DNA of 64,000 nucleotides. Origin: Annona cherimola. Taxonomy: Eukaryota > Streptophyta > Magnoliopsida > Magnoliales > Annonaceae. Location of the stretch: NCBI GenBank assembly GCA_030490835.1, contig CM059975.1:8025579-8089578 (forward strand), given 5' to 3'. Below are positions 10,957 to 23,065 of this stretch, in pieces (within the stretch, counting starts at the first letter, position 1; each line of letters opens with the position of its first letter). A model generated the notes under the pieces. The model saw nothing but the letters and a program-made list of their open reading frames with translations, was not told the origin of the DNA and searched no databases. Position numbers and translations under genes: made by a program.

Positions 10957-11339
10957 TGATGCATGGCAATACACGGACCCACAAACAACTAGCCGCGTAT
11001 TATCACACATATTTCCTAGATTGTTTTGTCTTATTAATAAAGCAAAGTTATGTGTTTGCTCTGAAAATATTGTCATCTATTCTTCTGTTGCAAGCATTGG
11101 TAGTGTTGAGCTCCATGTCTGAGGAATCTACGTACGTGGATGAAAGGTCCAGCATGCCTAAATTTATTTCATGAGGGCATACCATGAACGTTGTCCGTCT
11201 CCATTAAGTTTCCATGGCCCTTTTATGACTCGCCATATATAAATTTCGGCAGAATTTTGTATTGAGCTTGAGAGGTGAAGAAGAACAAGTAAGAAATGAG
11301 AATATGGATTTGTGTGGAAAAGTAGCTGCAAAGAACACA

Positions 11340-11347
11340 TATTTATA
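11340..11347 (-). promoter_or_regulatory. Orphan germin-like promoter (TATA) without a gene
   Basis: The GLP1 promoter and leader, including TATAAATA on the minus strand, are duplicated here. The coding exons are not: downstream in the minus direction lies the tail of Y copy 1 and the antisense strand of the GLP relic. If active, it would transcribe antisense to the relic at 10659-10956. Confidence 0.5.
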
Positions 11348-14018
11348 GACGCGTACACACATGGTAGCCAGATTGATTAATTCATTAGTAGTTTGACGTT
11401 TACTATTATTGTTGAAGTGGTCAGATGCTTAGCGCGTGGTCTAATACATATATTTGGTGGTTCAATTTATTTATTAGAGTGAAAATTGAAAAAGTCCGGC
11501 AAAAGCCGTCTATGATTCAAGCCGCTTCCGCTTCTTAAACTACTACTATGGAATACATTGCCTATTGCCTATTGTTGCCTATTGGCAGCAACAGTTAATT
11601 AATGCGTGGATTAATTAATTGAAATTAATGGAAGATGAAAACAATATTTTTTGGTCACTTGGCTTGCATATATCCACTCCCAACCTATAACTATCGGAGA
11701 GTAAAGCAGAAAAACACACGATAAAGCTAGAAAAATTCGTTTTGAAAAAGCTGTTTTTTTCACTAACGCAAATTTTAATTGAGATGACTTTTGGTACTTA
11801 CCTGTATACATAATGTTGAAACTAATGAACGGTTAGATTTTTCTGAGCATGATGATATATATCATGATATATTTTAAGCTAAAATACAGCATTCATTTAT
11901 TTTATTTTTATTTGCTTTTTTCTTCGTCGGCATGCTTTCCTAAGTGCATTTAATCTATATACCAATTTTGCCATTTTAGAATACTTGTACATATTTGTTT
12001 TTTATTTTAAAAAAATTATCAATTTCGAAGGCATTTAAGTCATTTTTCACCCCTTAAAACTTGATTTCTAAAAATAAAAAACAAATGCGTAAACTATTTT
12101 TAAATGGAAAAATTTGGTACATAGATAGAATATACTAAGAAAAATATGCTTATAAAGAAAAATTAAAAAATATAATTAGTTATAAAAATAAATAAATTTT
12201 GCATTTTAACTTAAAATACATCATGATGTATATAATCATGCTCCATTTTTTTAGTCACTAAGATAGGACCAAACATAACAAAATACCAATTGACTTGGTG
12301 CATTTTGCAGCACTAAAATGTTTCCCAACCTAAAAACACTAGTCTAAGTATTAGATATATAAACTCAAATTGCAAAAAATTAATTAATACTGCTTAATAA
12401 TGAAGTGCACAAGAGAAAAACAAGGATAAAGTAAATTTCTGGCAAATACCTATAGATGATTGGATAATTCCAGTTTGTAGGAAAGGAATTTCAAGAATAT
12501 TCATTTTGCAAAAGCGGGATTCACACATACCTTCACTACATATAACAAAAGTTGACATTTGCAACCATTATTGGCAACGAATCTAAAGTTTGTTTTTTCA
12601 ACTAAATAACAATTATTTAATCTAACACTTGTTAGCAACAATAGTTAATTTTAAATGGGTTTTTAGGAAATATTGTTAGAAAAATTGGATCATTGTTAAG
12701 ACATTTGTAAAAAAACAGTAAAAATTGTAAGAATATCTCAGAGCCTGATTATAACATCAAGTTAAAATGACGTAACATATGAAATCAAAAAAAATTAGCA
12801 AAAAAACTTATTTATATTATTAAATAATTTTGTTACCACAAAAATATTAAGTATCTTCAAATTTTGGTTATAAAATATTAGTTTTCTAGTGGTTATGGCA
12901 ATTTAAGAGTTGATATATATCTTTCCATCATATACATTCTTTTTCATTATAATCTTCTCCTTTATCCAAACAACCACTGGCGAATTGAAATTAGTTTGAG
13001 GCAAATTAGGGTGTATTTGGAAAGTGGAAAAATTTTGAACAAAAAATTCTTGGTATAAAATTTTTTGAAATAATATAAAATTTATGATAGGGGTAATTAT
13101 GAAGAGTAAAACGAATAAGTAAAAATAAATAGGTTAGTTATATGTGTAGTTGTTAAAAATAATTTAAAAGTAGAATAGTTGTATAGGAAAATATGAATAA
13201 ATAATTTAAAATAGTATAATTGCAAAGAGTGAAATGTTTTAATTTAAAAAATTTTATGTTTATCTAAATTCACCCTCGGATTAAAACTTTTTAGCACTCC
13301 AACTCATCTGTATGACATGTTTAACACATTAAATAAATGGATTGATTATGAGTTGAGCTTGTCGAACCCATCAATACGATTATCCAATCCATTTAAACTC
13401 GACAACCCATATAAACTCAAAAAGGTAAAAGAGTATCAATATTCCGATTAAAAATAAATATCAAAATTGAAATTTTAAATTGGAGTTACTAACATTAGAA
13501 TTCTTTGTTGATTATTCACAATTATATCTAAATAGTATCAGTTTTATTTTATTATTCAACACATTTCCACCAATTAGCAACCTGTTAATATCCCGCAACG
13601 TAACCCGTTTATGTTAAGTGTATTACGTTAAGTGGCTCAAAAAAAATGTATAGCGATCTGTCTATTTTGTTGTAACAGCCATAACTCTTCCTTTGATCCA
13701 ACGCATCCGAATCTCACTTCTACATGCGTGCTAGATCTTCATTTCTTAACTGTGCTTAGCTGGGTTAAGATAATCTACACCCGACCCGGGTCCCAGTTTA
13801 GTTGATCTAACTTCCCAAATTTCCTTTGGAAACAAATCACTGATTCTCTTTATCTATTTCTTAATTTAATTAATGAAGCAGACCTGATCTTAATTAACTA
13901 ATGAATTACTATAAAGGACATAAAAATGGGTACCCAAAAGAATAGTACTGCTGTCGCATAATCTAAGTTAGGTGGAGTTTGGGCATCACATGGCTTTATA
14001 ACCAGTAAAATACAGCTG

Positions 14019-14311
14019 GCTTGTCACTTTCAACCCTGACAATCATCTCATAACCAACCGCCACGGCTCCACCCTAGCGATGTCTTCGTCTTTTGGTTTT
14101 TCCCTTGGCCTCATTCACTTCCAACATGCCATAGCCAGGACAAAATCGCAACCTGGTTTCGAATCCAATGCCTTGCATGGGTTTTGGTTTGTATATAAAT
14201 AAAAAATAAAGCCGTTGCACTCACTAGTCTGAGCAGCTGGAATCCAGGGCCTTTCAGGTGGACAAGAAAATGATTGATCTGCTTCAAGCTTCATTCCAGA
14301 CGACTCGCTAG
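14019..14311 (+). pseudogene. Germin-like protein relic (exon 2, plus strand), Y copy 2
   Basis: Same relic as at 10659-10956, with substitutions and small deletions. The tail is somewhat better preserved: the stretch GCAGCTGGAATCCAGGGCCTTTCAGGTGGACAAG retains an AFQVDKK-like reading, followed by a decayed C-terminus and a TAG at 14309-14311. No intact cupin box 1. Confidence 0.75.
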
Positions 14312-14579
14312 TGATGCATGGCAATACACAGACCCACAAACAACTAGCTAGCTGGCAAGCTAGCCGCGTATTATCACGCATATTTCCTAGATTGTTTTGT
14401 CTTATTAATAAAGCAAAGTTATGTGTTTGCGCTGAAAATATTGTCATCTATTCTTCTGTTACAAGCATTGGTAGTGTTGAGTTCCATGTCTGAGGAATCT
14501 ACGTACGTGGATGAAAGGTCCAACATGCCTAAATTTATTTCATGAGGGCATACCATGCACGTTGTCCGTCTCCATTAAG

Positions 14580-14768
14580 TTTCCATAAGTCGTGGATTCA
14601 TTAGACCTTTCAACGATGTATTTATCCATTGCTTAATATAGCCTGTTGTCCAATTAGGTATTTATTCATCCATTGCCTCAAGAACCATTTTGCGGATGAT
14701 GACGGAAGTTCTTGGTTGCAAAGCTCTGTGTGCATGGATTTTTAATTTCCGATAAGGAATAGCCTATT
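14580..14768. repeat. Segmental duplication block Z, left part
   Basis: Matches 46247-46440 (GTGGATTCATTAGACCTTTC, CAACGATGTATTTATCCATTGC). It stops at the Athila insertion point and resumes after the complex at 34027. Confidence 0.85.
14764..14768 (+). repeat. 5-bp target site duplication, left
   Basis: CTATT, repeated at 34027-34031 after the third LTR. The paralogous empty site near 46436-46440 has it once. Confidence 0.9.
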
Positions 14769-15143
14769 TGATAATTAGAATTTGGTAACATATTTTGTGG
14801 ATATTTTGTACCAAATTGGTGGGTAATTAATTAATATTAATATGAAATTTGGTTTAAAATGTGATTTTGCAACATTTGGGTATTAAATATTAATTTCAAG
14901 CAATTTAAACAAATTTTCACAATATTTTGGCTTGAAATTATATTTTATTTGTTGCCATGAAATTAAACGGGTTTGAAATTATTTTAATGATTTTTACCAA
15001 TTAATAATTTAAATATATTTTTTTTGCAGGAAAACAAATTATACCGAATGGGCCCCACAAGATCAAATCATGCAAAAATCCAAGCCGCCCATTGAATGTG
15101 GACCCCAAGCAATAACAATCATTAAAGCAACGTTTGTTTTCAT

Positions 15144-15316
15144 CCACCGAATGCATTCATGTAACCCGATTCAAAAGTCAACAGCATTGGACCCCACTTC
15201 CATAAATCCACCGAATGCATTCATATGACACGTGAATAATTATGAAGACCCCACCAAGATCAGCAGCATGTTGTCCGCCGAATGAATTCACTGAATTCAC
15301 GTGAAATGCATTCATG
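15144..15316 (+). repeat. Repeated CCACCGAATGCATTCAT motif in LTR U3
   Basis: Copies at 15144-15161 and 15208-15225, plus a rearranged copy at 15275-15316 (CCGCCGAATGAATTC ... GAAATGCATTCATG). Each contains a palindromic GAATGCATTC-like core, and the cluster ends about 50 bases before the LTR TATA box. Position and repetition suggest transcription-factor sites, by inference only. LTRs 2 and 3 carry the same cluster. Confidence 0.5.
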
Positions 15317-15367
15317 TTATCCATAGAAATTGATGGAGATGGGGCCCACAGAAATTGAGGTGTGGGC

Positions 15368-15375
15368 TATAAAAG
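15368..15375 (+). promoter_or_regulatory. TATA box of Athila LTR 1
   Basis: TATAAAAG inside GTGTGGGCTATAAAAGCAGC, repeated at 24164-24171 and 32969-32976 in the other LTRs. It would drive the genomic transcript through gag-pol. Confidence 0.7.
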
Positions 15376-16426
15376 CAGCGTTCCGGAGCAGATTGGAGGG
15401 TGGGGGGGCAGCATCAGAATATTTTAAAAAAGGGAATTTTGACTAGAAGGGGAGAGAGCAGATTTACAGTTAGAAAATCCGAGAGCTCCACGGCGGATTT
15501 TTGAGAAGATATCATTCGGAGCAAGGATTTTAGAAGAAGAGGAGAGTAAGGTGGAGAGCACGTGCAAAAGACAGACAGGCGAATTGCGTGGAGCAACCAA
15601 CACACCATTGGAGCTTCAATACAATAAGCTTTTCTATCTTTTCTCTGTTTAATTTTTGATAACTTGTTTAAGATGGATTGTAATGTAAATTTTATTTTGA
15701 ACTTGAACATGCTTGGCTAAACCTTAAAATCTGGGGTTTAGGACGTAGCATGCGTATAATGCAATGTGGTGCGGATTTTTAATTTATTTATGATGGATAT
15801 TTTTTTGTTAATTTAATATCTTGTGATTTTTAAGCTTGCTTTGTATATGGGCCCGTACTTTTGCATGATTCCATATATTAGGTGATGGAACCGAGAGGTG
15901 GAAGCCTAATATACGATAGTCAAGATATTAAACCCGGAAATCTAAGACCATGAAAATAGGCATGATAACCTTGAGGAAATTCCATGAACAAACCACAAAT
16001 CTTAATGGATTCTAATTAACTTAATCCCATGAGAATAGGTGATTAAGAAAATTGGGATACGCTTTGTAGGTTTCGAGAGAAGGTGCAAGGATAAAATAGG
16101 GTTTGTTCTCCTTTAACAAATAATATCCAAATTAAATATTTATACCACTACCAATTGCAAAATACGTATGTAAAATCCTAGACCCTAGATACCCACACTC
16201 TCGTTTTCATCTTCTCATTAAAATTTGCAAATTTCTCTTCCCATTTCATTAATTTCTTTTCCTAAATTTTCTTCCACTTATCTATTTTATTTGCAATATT
16301 CTCTCCATAATCAACACAAAAATATTTAAAAGCAAAATTTACAGTCCTGAATTCCCTGTGGAACGATAATTTATATACTACAATCTACGACCCGTGCACT
16401 TGCGGTAAGATTGCGAACAAGTATTT

Positions 16427-16443
16427 TGGCGCCGTTGCCGGGG
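16427..16443 (+). other. Primer-binding site, tRNA-Asp type, copy 1
   Basis: TGGCGCCGTTGCCGGGG lies seven bases after LTR 1 and is complementary to the 3' end of plant tRNA-Asp including CCA. This primer is characteristic of the Athila/Tat branch. Confidence 0.9.
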
Positions 16444-16520
16444 AATTTCGGCGTGCTTTAAATTTTGTTTTTAGATACTTTCTTGATTTTTATTCATTTT
16501 AAATTAGCTAGTTAATTTTT

Positions 16521-19500
16521 ATGCACTCGCATACTCGCAGTTCTGCAAAACAACTAGCTGAAGAACTCCTTGTTGCTGATCCTGAAATTGAACGTTTTTA
16601 TAGGAGAAGGATTCGAGAATATCAACAACAACAAAATTCTCAAAATACTATGGTAGATCATAACAACCCAAATCCGCAACATCAAGAGCAAGAAGAGGGC
16701 CAAGCTGAGAACAATGCTCCTCCCAGAAAGATGACACTTAGTGATCGGAACCGCCCGAACCCTCGTGGATTTCGATCTTGCATTGTTGAACTAGATATTG
16801 ATGGAAGAAATTTTGAACTAAATCCTGGTCTCATCCGGATGGTTCAACAGGACCAATTTGCAGGACTCCCTTCTGAAAATCCAAATGTACACATCACAAA
16901 ATTCCTGCAATTATGCAACACAAGTAGAGTGCAAAACATTCCACGCGAGGTAATTCGCTTGCAGCTTTTTCCATTTTCTCTTCGAGACAGGGCAAGCGAA
17001 TGGTTTTATTCTATGCCACCTGACACATTCAATACATGGGATGAACTATCTACAACATTCCTGGAAAAGTTCTTTCCACCAAATAAAACCAGGAAAATCA
17101 AAGACGAGATTAATCAGTTTGTCCAAAAAGATGGCGAATCCTTATATGATGCGTGGGAAAGAATGAAAGACCTACAACGCAAGTGCCCTCATCATGGTAT
17201 CTCGCAAGGAGATATTATTGAAAACTTTTTCAATGGACTCGATCGACCCAGCCGAAGCGCCGTCAACTCAGCCGCTGGTGGCCGATTCATGCGACTCACT
17301 GACGAGGAGGCCCTCAAACTCCTCGATGACCTAGCTCTTTATGATTCTCAATATGGCGATGTCAGAGGAACCTCTCGGCGAGGAAATGTCTATGATATTG
17401 AATCTATGCATGCTATACATGATAAACTTGATAAAATTTTGCAGCAAAAGAGGCAGGAATCCAAAGATCTGCATGCATCTTCTTCTGGGCACAGCTCATG
17501 TGAAATTTGTGGAGCCTCACACTACACATCTGAGTGTAGTTTCGCCATTAAAGACACCACGGGGGAGCAAGCTAATGCAATCAACAACCAATATGACGCT
17601 CGCGCATATGGTAACCCCTATTCCAATACTTACAACCCCGGATGGAGGAATCATCCAAATTTTTCTTGGGCAAACCAGTCTAATACCCAAAATTTTGCTC
17701 AAAATAATAAGCCACCTGGTTTCCTTAGAAAGCCATTGAACTCTCCTTCATTTCAAACCCAACAAGCCTTACCAGCACCACCTCAAGCACAACCCGCCGA
17801 GTCCATGCTCGAAAATATCATTCTAATGCTCAAGAAAAATGATGAAAGAATGGACCAAATGCAAACCCACATCAAATTGCTTGAAAATCAAATTGCACAA
17901 AATGCCACAGCCTCATCTCAAAGAAACCAGGGCAAACTCCCTAGCCAACCCGAAGTAAATCCTAGGGAGCAGGTGCAGGCAGTTACCTTGCGAAGTGAAA
18001 AACAGCTTGATCCACCTGTTAGGGTCACAGAAAAGAGGGTTGAGCAGAAAGAGAAGCAGGGGGAGGAGCAACAACCAGAACCAGTGGTGGAAAAATCTTA
18101 TGTACCACCACCTCCTTACCAGCCTCCTCTCCCCTTTCCACAAAGGCAAAGACAGGCTAAGCTTCAAAAGCAGTTCGAGAAGTTTGTCTCAACTCTCAAA
18201 AATTTGTCTATAAATGTGCCCTTCATAGACATGCTTTCTCAGATGCCGGCTCATGCAAAATTTCTCAAGGATATGCTATCCAACAAAAGAAAACTCGAGG
18301 AGTACGGAACTATTTCTCTTACTGAAGGATGCAGTGCCATTTTACAGAACAAGTTACCTGAGAAGCTAAAAGACCCTGGAAGCTTTTCCATCCCATGTGC
18401 TCTTGGAAATGTGCAAATCAGCAAAGCACTATGTGATCTCGGAGCAAGTGTAAGTCTAATCCCACTTTCAATTTGTAAAAAACTGAACATGGGTGATCCA
18501 AAACCAACATCTATGTCTCTCCAACTGGCCGACCGATCAATTAAATTTCCAGTCGGCATCCTTGAAGATGTACCTTTGAAAGTTGGCAAACTCTTCATCC
18601 CAGTCGACTTTGTAGTCCTCGACATGGATGAGGATCGCCAAATTCCGATCATTCTTGGGCGACCTTTCTTAGCCACTGCTGGAGCAATCATCGACGTCAA
18701 GAATGGCCGATTTTCACTAACGGTTGGAGATGAACAGATCGAATTCAACCTTTCTGAGGCAACAAAGCAACTGTCAACCGATAACTCTTGCCTGCGGGTT
18801 GACGTCATCGACACCTTGCCAGTCGAAGAAAAAGATGACTTGATAGAGGTATGTATCGTTCAGGGTATAACTGTTGAAAATAATAACCCTGAATTGTCTG
18901 CTTGTGCAGCTCTCTTGGATGGAGTCCCTTTCCTTTCACCAGCTGATGAAAAATTGGATGCAGATTTAAATTTTTCTCCATCTACAAAAAAAGAAGAAGC
19001 ACCAAAGGTAGAACTTAAACCTCTTCCTAAAAATCTCAGGTATGCATTTCTTGGCCCAAGCGATACTTATCCAGTCATAATAAATGCAAATCTTTCTGAA
19101 TTCCAAGCTGATGAATTGTTAAGTGTGCTAAGAAGACACAGGAAAGCGATTGGTTACTGCATCAATGACCTACCCGGTATCAGTCCTTCTCTATGCATGC
19201 ACAGAATTTTAATGGAAGAAAATTGTAAAACAAGCATTGAACCTCAAAGGCGTCTGAATCCAAACATGAAAGAAGTGGTGAAAAAGGAAATTTTAAAACT
19301 TCTCGATGCCGGAATCATCTACCCCATTTCTGATAGCAGTTGGGTAAGCCCTGTACATGTTGTACCAAAGAAAGGCGGTATGACTGTTGTAAAAAATGAT
19401 AAAAATGAACTTATACCCACAAGGACAGTCACAGGTTGGCGAATGTGTATTGATTATCGCAAATTAAACATTGTCACTCGAAAAGATCATTTTCCTTTGC

Positions 19501-21923
19501 CTTTTATTGATCAAATGCTTGAAAGACTTGTCAATCACTCTTATTTTTGCTATTTAGATGGGTACTCTGGCTACTTTCAAATTCCTATTCACCCACAGGA
19601 TCAAGAGAAAACCACTTTCACTTGTCCATACGGCACATTTGCATACAGACGCATGCCTTTCGGTCTTTGTAATGCACCTGCCACTTTCCAACGCTGTATG
19701 ATGGATATATTTTCTGATTACATTGAACACATAATGGAAGTGTTTATGGATGATTTTTCTGTTTATGGCACAACATTTGAATCATGCTTGTCTAACCTAT
19801 CTAAGGTTTTACAGAGATGCGAAGAAATCAATCTGGTGTTGAATTGGGAAAAATGTCATTTCATGGTACAAGAAGGGATTGTTTTAGGACATTTAGTCTC
19901 AAGCAGAGGTATTGAGGTTGATCGAGCAAAAATTGAGGTCATTGAAAAATTACCACCACCCAATTCGGTCAAGGGAATTCGGAGTTTCCTGGGACATGCT
20001 GGCTTCTATCGGCGTTTTATTAAAGATTTTTCTAAAATTGCTAAGCCACTGACTAACCTGCTAAATCAAGATGTAAAATTTAATTTTTCTAATGACTGTT
20101 TAAATTCATTTTGCAGGTTGAAAAAGGCCTTGACCTCCGCACCAATCATACAACCACCTGAATGGAGCTTACCATTTGAAATCATGTGCGATGCAAGTGA
20201 CCATGCGGTTGGAGCTGTTTTGGGTCAACGGAAGGACAACAAGCCAGTAGTGATTTATTATGCGAGCAAAACTCTAGATGATGCTCAAGTTAATTATGCA
20301 ACCACTGAAAAAGAATTGCTGGCTGTTGTTTTTGCTATTGATAAATTTCGTTCTTATCTTGTAGGATCAAAGGTGATTGTTTACACAGACCATGCAGCCA
20401 TTCGCTATTTAATTGCTAAGAAGGATGCTAAACCAAGGTTGATTCGCTGGATTTTGCTGTTACAAGAATTTGATCTTGAAATACGAGACAAAAGAGGCAC
20501 AGAGAATGTGGTAGCGGATCATTTGTCGAGACTACCACCAACTGAGAAAACAAATCTAAATAAAAACGATCAAATTAATGAAGAATTTCCAGATGAATCC
20601 TTGCTTTCAATGAAAGAAATATCAATGCCATGGTATGGAGACATTGTTAATTATTTGGTTTGCAAAGAAATTCCATCCAATTTCAGCTATCAACAGAAGA
20701 AGAAATTCATGGCGGATGTGAAATATTACATATGGGAGGACCCATACCTATACAAGAGATGCGGCGACGGTTTGATTCGCCGATGTGTACCAAACGAAGA
20801 AATCCAAAGCATTCTTCATCATTGTCATTCTTCACCATATGGAGGACACATGGGTCCCACCAAAACAGCAGCAAAAATTTTACAATCAGGTTTTTTCTGG
20901 CCCACTTTGTTCAAAGATGCTCGAATTTTTATACTAACCTGTGACAGATGCCAAAGAACAGGAAATATTTCAAGGCGAAACGAGATGCCACTCACAAGCA
21001 TTCTTGAGGTTGAACCATTTGATGTCTGGGGCATGGATTTCATGGGACCTTTCCCATCATCGTTCAACAATCAGTACATCCTTCTGGCAGTTGATTACGT
21101 AACTAAATGGGTGGAGGCGATTGCTTCTCCAACAAATGATTCGCAGGTGGTCACCAAATTCTTAAAACGTAACATTTTTACCAGATTTGGTGTACCACGA
21201 GCAATCATAAGTGATGGAGGAAGCCACTTCTGCAACAAGCAAATGGAGCAACTGCTCAAGAAATATGGGGTCACACACAAAATTACCACCCCATACCACC
21301 CACAAACAAGTGGTCAAGCTGAAATCTCAAATCGCGAGATTAAACAGATACTTGAGAAGACGGTATCCCAATCACGGCGAGATTGGTCAAGGCAACTCGA
21401 TGATGCTCTTTGGGCATACCGTACTGCATTCAAGACTCCCATCGGAACAACACCTTTCCGCCTAGTCTACGGAAAATCATGCCACTTGCCTGTAGAGCTA
21501 GAGCACAAAGCATACTGGGCAATCAAATTTTTAAATTTTGATATGAAATCTGCAGGAGAAAGGCGCCTACTACAACTCGATGAACTTGAAGAGATTCGAC
21601 TAGACGCCTATGAAAATTCAAAGATGTACAAGGAGAAAACAAAATTTTGGCATGACAAACACATTCGTCAGAAGGTAATTAAAGCCAATGACTTGGTTTT
21701 GCTTTTTAATTCTCGTTTCAAATTGTTTCCAGGAAAATTGAAGTCGAGGTGGTCGGGACCATTCAAAGTACTACAAGTATTTCCTCACGGAGCTGTCGAA
21801 GTCTGGAGTGAAAAGACAGGAGCATTCAAAGTCAATGGACAACGCCTCAAACCCTACTTCTCAGGAGATCACATTCCAATAGGAGTCATCCACTCCTTTT
21901 GCGAAACCATGCCACAAAAGTAA
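16521..21923 (+). CDS. Athila gag-pol polyprotein, uninterrupted (1800 aa)
   Basis: One open frame encodes the whole retrotransposon polyprotein. The capsid-like gag domain is at about 120-260 ([15 protein letters not shown]), with a zinc knuckle at 327-339 in the form CX2CX3HX4C, one residue shorter than usual. The aspartic protease has DLGAS at 639-643. Reverse transcriptase spans about 930-1110, with FMDD at 1075-1078. RNase H starts around Asp1224. Integrase has an HHCC finger from about 1433 and a D1506, D1565, E1601 triad with 35 residues between the last two. The tail contains [13 protein letters not shown], an Athila hallmark. It copies the element's RNA to DNA and inserts it in the genome. 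No frame break or missing catalytic residue is visible, so this copy could be competent for transposition; expression is unknown. The ATG chosen is the first in frame after the primer-binding site. Confidence 0.95.
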   Translation: MHSHTRSSAKQLAEELLVADPEIERFYRRRIREYQQQQNSQNTMVDHNNPNPQHQEQEEGQAENNAPPRKMTLSDRNRPNPRGFRSCIVELDIDGRNFELNPGLIRMVQQDQFAGLPSENPNVHITKFLQLCNTSRVQNIPREVIRLQLFPFSLRDRASEWFYSMPPDTFNTWDELSTTFLEKFFPPNKTRKIKDEINQFVQKDGESLYDAWERMKDLQRKCPHHGISQGDIIENFFNGLDRPSRSAVNSAAGGRFMRLTDEEALKLLDDLALYDSQYGDVRGTSRRGNVYDIESMHAIHDKLDKILQQKRQESKDLHASSSGHSSCEICGASHYTSECSFAIKDTTGEQANAINNQYDARAYGNPYSNTYNPGWRNHPNFSWANQSNTQNFAQNNKPPGFLRKPLNSPSFQTQQALPAPPQAQPAESMLENIILMLKKNDERMDQMQTHIKLLENQIAQNATASSQRNQGKLPSQPEVNPREQVQAVTLRSEKQLDPPVRVTEKRVEQKEKQGEEQQPEPVVEKSYVPPPPYQPPLPFPQRQRQAKLQKQFEKFVSTLKNLSINVPFIDMLSQMPAHAKFLKDMLSNKRKLEEYGTISLTEGCSAILQNKLPEKLKDPGSFSIPCALGNVQISKALCDLGASVSLIPLSICKKLNMGDPKPTSMSLQLADRSIKFPVGILEDVPLKVGKLFIPVDFVVLDMDEDRQIPIILGRPFLATAGAIIDVKNGRFSLTVGDEQIEFNLSEATKQLSTDNSCLRVDVIDTLPVEEKDDLIEVCIVQGITVENNNPELSACAALLDGVPFLSPADEKLDADLNFSPSTKKEEAPKVELKPLPKNLRYAFLGPSDTYPVIINANLSEFQADELLSVLRRHRKAIGYCINDLPGISPSLCMHRILMEENCKTSIEPQRRLNPNMKEVVKKEILKLLDAGIIYPISDSSWVSPVHVVPKKGGMTVVKNDKNELIPTRTVTGWRMCIDYRKLNIVTRKDHFPLPFIDQMLERLVNHSYFCYLDGYSGYFQIPIHPQDQEKTTFTCPYGTFAYRRMPFGLCNAPATFQRCMMDIFSDYIEHIMEVFMDDFSVYGTTFESCLSNLSKVLQRCEEINLVLNWEKCHFMVQEGIVLGHLVSSRGIEVDRAKIEVIEKLPPPNSVKGIRSFLGHAGFYRRFIKDFSKIAKPLTNLLNQDVKFNFSNDCLNSFCRLKKALTSAPIIQPPEWSLPFEIMCDASDHAVGAVLGQRKDNKPVVIYYASKTLDDAQVNYATTEKELLAVVFAIDKFRSYLVGSKVIVYTDHAAIRYLIAKKDAKPRLIRWILLLQEFDLEIRDKRGTENVVADHLSRLPPTEKTNLNKNDQINEEFPDESLLSMKEISMPWYGDIVNYLVCKEIPSNFSYQQKKKFMADVKYYIWEDPYLYKRCGDGLIRRCVPNEEIQSILHHCHSSPYGGHMGPTKTAAKILQSGFFWPTLFKDARIFILTCDRCQRTGNISRRNEMPLTSILEVEPFDVWGMDFMGPFPSSFNNQYILLAVDYVTKWVEAIASPTNDSQVVTKFLKRNIFTRFGVPRAIISDGGSHFCNKQMEQLLKKYGVTHKITTPYHPQTSGQAEISNREIKQILEKTVSQSRRDWSRQLDDALWAYRTAFKTPIGTTPFRLVYGKSCHLPVELEHKAYWAIKFLNFDMKSAGERRLLQLDELEEIRLDAYENSKMYKEKTKFWHDKHIRQKVIKANDLVLLFNSRFKLFPGKLKSRWSGPFKVLQVFPHGAVEVWSEKTGAFKVNGQRLKPYFSGDHIPIGVIHSFCETMPQK

Positions 21924-23034
21924 AAATTTGCAGTCAGGCTGAAGACTATAAACCAAGCGCTTCTTGGGAGGCAACCCGAATTTTTCTTCAGGGAAGTTTT
22001 AGTCTTATTTTCTTTTTTATTTCTTTTTATAAGTTTGATACTTTTTAATTTTAAGAGTTATTGGTTATTTTCAGGTTCAAAACAAAAAAACAAAAAAACA
22101 AAAAAAAACAAAGCACCATTGGTTGCAAATTCGGTTCAACTCGCCAAAAACAGGGAAGTTAACATTTTACAATTCTCTTTTATGGCATGATTTACATTGA
22201 GGACAATGTCAACTTCAAGTGTGGGAGTGAATGCGTTGCATTAATTCTCTCTAAATATTTCTTTCACTACCCTAATATTTATATGTTTGCTTAAAAAAAA
22301 TGGAAAATTCTTGCATAAAAGATTATATTAGACCCCACGTTGAACTCTTGAATGCCTTGAAAGCAAACCATATGTGAAATTTCAACATCTTTGAGTGAGG
22401 AAAAGTTGAAGCTTAATGAGATGTTAAAAATTATTTTTGAACATGTACTTGTTGAAAATACTTAGATTTTTTGTCCGTAATCACTTGATGAAACTGATAT
22501 ACCTAGGAGCTAATATTGTTTTCTTTTAAAATCAGAATAATCCTCTCTAATTTATAAATTTTTTTTAATACACACAATTATCATTTAAGAAGGTAGTTTT
22601 TCCCATATAAATGAATATATATATATATATATATTACTCTGGTTGAAGAAATTTTCAAAGCCAAAACTCCATTGAACCAATTTAAGGACATGATTAAGGC
22701 AATTTTCTTTCATGATGAGCTTATCTTTAAAAATATAATGGTTGTTTACCCCTTTTGAGCCTGACTTAAAATTTTTCCTAAACCACAATTCTCACATCGC
22801 TGAACCAACTTTGGAATTGTATTCTGAGCAAAAAAAAAAAAAAAAAAAAAAAGAGGAAAACAGGAAATAATATCGCTTGGCGATGCAAATAATGACTTCC
22901 CAGATACCCTGAAATATGGTGAGAGAAATTATTGCCGGACTTGGTTAAAAATAAAAAATAAAAAAAAAATAAACCAAGGATAAGAACAGGCTTAAAAAAA
23001 GAATAAAAGCACCAAGTGTGGGGGTAGCATTATT

Positions 23035-23065
<31 letters not shown>

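Larger units (their letters stand above)
7909..11268. repeat. Segmental duplication block Y, copy 1 (tandem unit 1)
   Basis: Begins in the GLP1 5' leader (GAGAGGTGAAGAAGAACAAG) and ends at TTTTGTATTGAG, where the same leader sequence restarts. It holds the GLP promoter, a 399-bp palindromic-ended MITE (8484-8882), a CACTA-like MITE (9173-9530), a family M MITE (9647-9915) and a GLP relic (10659-10956). The part up to about 10450 reads as identical to copy 2. From about 10548 on it instead matches 45512-46227. Confidence 0.85.
11269..14580. repeat. Segmental duplication block Y, copy 2 (tandem unit 2)
   Basis: Follows copy 1 directly with a 3361-base period. It begins CTTGAGAGGTGAAGAAG, which has the GLP3-type T rather than the GLP1-type A. 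As far as I can read, it is identical to copy 1 until about 13910 and diverges afterwards. It contains copies of the MITEs (11845-12243, 12534-12891, 13008-13276) and a GLP relic. Compared with 46190-46250 it lacks about 72 bases after GTTTCCA, near 14586. Confidence 0.85.
14769..16419 (+). repeat. Athila LTR 1 (5' LTR)
   Basis: Starts TGATAATTAG and ends TTGCGAACA (TG...CA), 1651 bp. It has a TATA box at 15368-15375 and CCACCGAATGCATTCAT-type repeats at 15144-15316. It differs from the other two LTRs by G for A in TATTTTGTACC, by A for C in CAGACAGGCG, and by a shorter G-tract (7 versus 11 and 13) and T-tract (8 versus 9). Confidence 0.95.

Noticed and set aside
15414..15710. 98-codon minus-strand frame inside each Athila LTR (again at 24214-24510 and 33021-33317)
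   Set aside because: It lies antisense to the LTR transcript, is present three times only because the LTRs are copies, and resembles no protein family.
17913..18814. Several 60-187 codon frames opposite or out of frame with gag-pol
   Set aside because: They overlap a clear polyprotein with recognised domains and are repeated in the second copy only as shadows of it.
22615..22634. (AT)n and poly(A) runs considered as regulatory or array-like repeats
   Set aside because: Simple microsatellites inside the retrotransposon; lengths differ between copies as expected from slippage. There is no spacer-repeat pattern, so not a CRISPR-like array.
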